From Anaerolineae bacterium (GTDB lineage Bacteria; Chloroflexota; Anaerolineae; JAADDB01), in NCBI GenBank assembly GCA_015486895.1, contig WFQT01000391.1, positions 1-14,937 of the forward strand: a stretch of 14,937 nucleotides of DNA, given 5' to 3'. The notes beneath the pieces are model-generated. The model made no database searches. It saw nothing but the letters and a program-made list of their open reading frames with translations, and had not been told where the DNA came from. Both the position numbers and the translations under genes were made by a program. This document shows, piece by piece, positions 13,921 through 14,937 of the stretch. Positions within the stretch are counted from its first letter, which is position 1. Each line of letters opens with the position of its first letter.

Positions 13921-14937
13921 CGTCCCCACCCACCCACAAACGATCCAGGTAATCCCACCAAGTGAAGCTATCCAGGTCCCCCGTTATCGCCAGTGCCGAG
14001 CGGTACAACCGCGGCCAGGGATTGAATCGTAACAGAGGCACATCCGCTGATACCAGCCGCCGGAGCAAAGGGAACGCATCTTCCGGCGCAAAAGTTGTCT
14101 GCTCCAAAACCAGGCGATGTTCCGGCATTGCTTTTTCCGTCCAGAAGCCCATCTGGTGCAAAAAGGCTGCCAGTGCCGGCGAAGCGCTTTCACTCAAGCC
14201 AATGGTCGGGCGCATCCCTCCCTGGAGATGGAAAGATCGAGGCGGTGCAATCTGCCAACCATCAGCCCAGTGTTGCTGCGGTTCATCCATGACCACATGA
14301 CGGCCTAAAACGGTAACTTCCGCAGGAGCCTCCACGGTTACCTGCCAGCCATCTTGTAGTGCCTGTAGTCGGAAAGTTACCCGCTGCCTTTGCACCCACC
14401 AGGTTGTTATTTCAGCGAGGGTAGCCAGCCAGACAGGTGGTTGTCGTCGTCGCGCCTCCGTCAGTAAACCCTGTAACGCCCTCATCGCGTCCGGAAAGCG
14501 CTCTGGGTGCAATTGGAGCACGAAAAGTCCTCCTTGCCGATAAGTCTGATCGAGAATGCGCAGCCATGGTTCCGCCAATGCCTTCCCATCCGGCAACTTT
14601 GCGCGTTCCAAAAGCATCTCGTCATCCGGCAAGCTCACCGGCAAACGCAACAAACCTTTCTCCTCAAACGGGAAAGCAGGGTATAAAGCAGCATCCAGGG
14701 GACGGTAAAAGTCAAGAAGCAAACGCCAACTATCAGCGTCTTGCCGCGCTACCGGCGTGTCCAGTACATCCCAATACAGAGCCAGAGAACTATCATAGCG
14801 AAAACCATGGGCTCGCAGCGCCATCATTGTACCGTCGTTCCAGCGTAGATAGGGTGCCCGAAAGCCAGAGAAAGGGATTCCAGCTTGTTGCAAGCGTTCT
14901 ACAGCTCGCCGGATCTGTATCATTTGGTCAGCAGGGG
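13913..14937 (-). CDS. Polysaccharide deacetylase-family protein (N-terminus outside the window)
   Basis: The frame is open to the right edge, so the first part, including the usual N-terminal catalytic Asp-Asp motif, is missing. What is visible starts in the middle of the NodB-type domain: 'GIPFSGFRAPYLRWND...MALRAHGFRYDSSL' is the conserved R-x-P-Y segment (GFRAPY). 'GLFVLQLHPERFPDAM' matches the late 'LxLHP' motif with its catalytic-type histidine. The remaining roughly 170 residues form an extra C-terminal region ending with 'SALAITGDLDSFTWWDYLDRLW', which itself recalls a deacetylase 'ITGDxD' strand. The family removes N- or O-acetyl groups from cell-surface glycans. Part of an overlapping gene series with the FemAB-like and LbH genes. 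The first Met in view (14923) is internal. Confidence 0.8.
   Translation of the reverse strand, partial: PADQMIQIRRAVERLQQAGIPFSGFRAPYLRWNDGTMMALRAHGFRYDSSLALYWDVLDTPVARQDADSWRLLLDFYRPLDAALYPAFPFEEKGLLRLPVSLPDDEMLLERAKLPDGKALAEPWLRILDQTYRQGGLFVLQLHPERFPDAMRALQGLLTEARRRQPPVWLATLAEITTWWVQRQRVTFRLQALQDGWQVTVEAPAEVTVLGRHVVMDEPQQHWADGWQIAPPRSFHLQGGMRPTIGLSESASPALAAFLHQMGFWTEKAMPEHRLVLEQTTFAPEDAFPLLRRLVSADVPLLRFNPWPRLYRSALAITGDLDSFTWWDYLDRLWVGGDDG

Overview
The window looks like chromosomal DNA of a Chloroflexota bacterium, probably an Anaerolineae- or Caldilineae-like lineage. The clues are a DUF5667/DUF5666 envelope protein with long Thr-Pro linkers, secreted Asp-box propeller proteins ending in a 'YLPLLW' plus Pro/Thr tail, a DUF3467 protein, and dispersed palindromic repeats between genes. 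No rRNA, tRNA, CRISPR array, complete transposase gene or phage gene was seen. Taxonomy is inferred from protein style only.

Left part (1-6636). A membrane-anchored DUF5667/DUF5666 protein, open to the left edge, is followed by a 370-bp gene-free stretch and a secreted beta-propeller-like protein. A YjbQ-family gene on the minus strand then diverges from a DUF3467 gene. Both of these have the same extended -10 box. The DUF3467 gene appears translationally coupled to a large secreted Asp-box propeller protein. One blade of that protein is interrupted by an in-frame 138-bp insertion carrying a G/C palindrome.

Middle (6637-9942). A 193-bp MITE-like element with an 8-bp target duplication lies just upstream of a two-gene operon encoding a bacterial translin-family protein and an MgtE magnesium channel. 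PlsY (glycerol-3-phosphate acyltransferase) converges on it from the minus strand.

Right part (10171-14937, all minus strand). This is a surface-glycan gene set, read right to left: a polysaccharide deacetylase (open to the right edge), a FemAB/GNAT-like transferase overlapping it, and a two-domain left-handed beta-helix acyltransferase with a C-terminal Cys4 knuckle. After a 588-bp gap comes a Gfo/Idh/MocA sugar-nucleotide dehydrogenase. The dehydrogenase plus WlbB-like acetyltransferase pairing suggests making of a 3-acylamino sugar nucleotide. The gap holds a second copy of the MITE, again with a perfect 8-bp target duplication, and a second dispersed repeat also found at about 3.55 kb.

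The most noteworthy points are the two MITE copies with target-site duplications, the in-frame palindromic insertion in the propeller gene, the fused double-LbH acyltransferase, and the translin-MgtE operon with its four candidate catalytic acidic residues retained.
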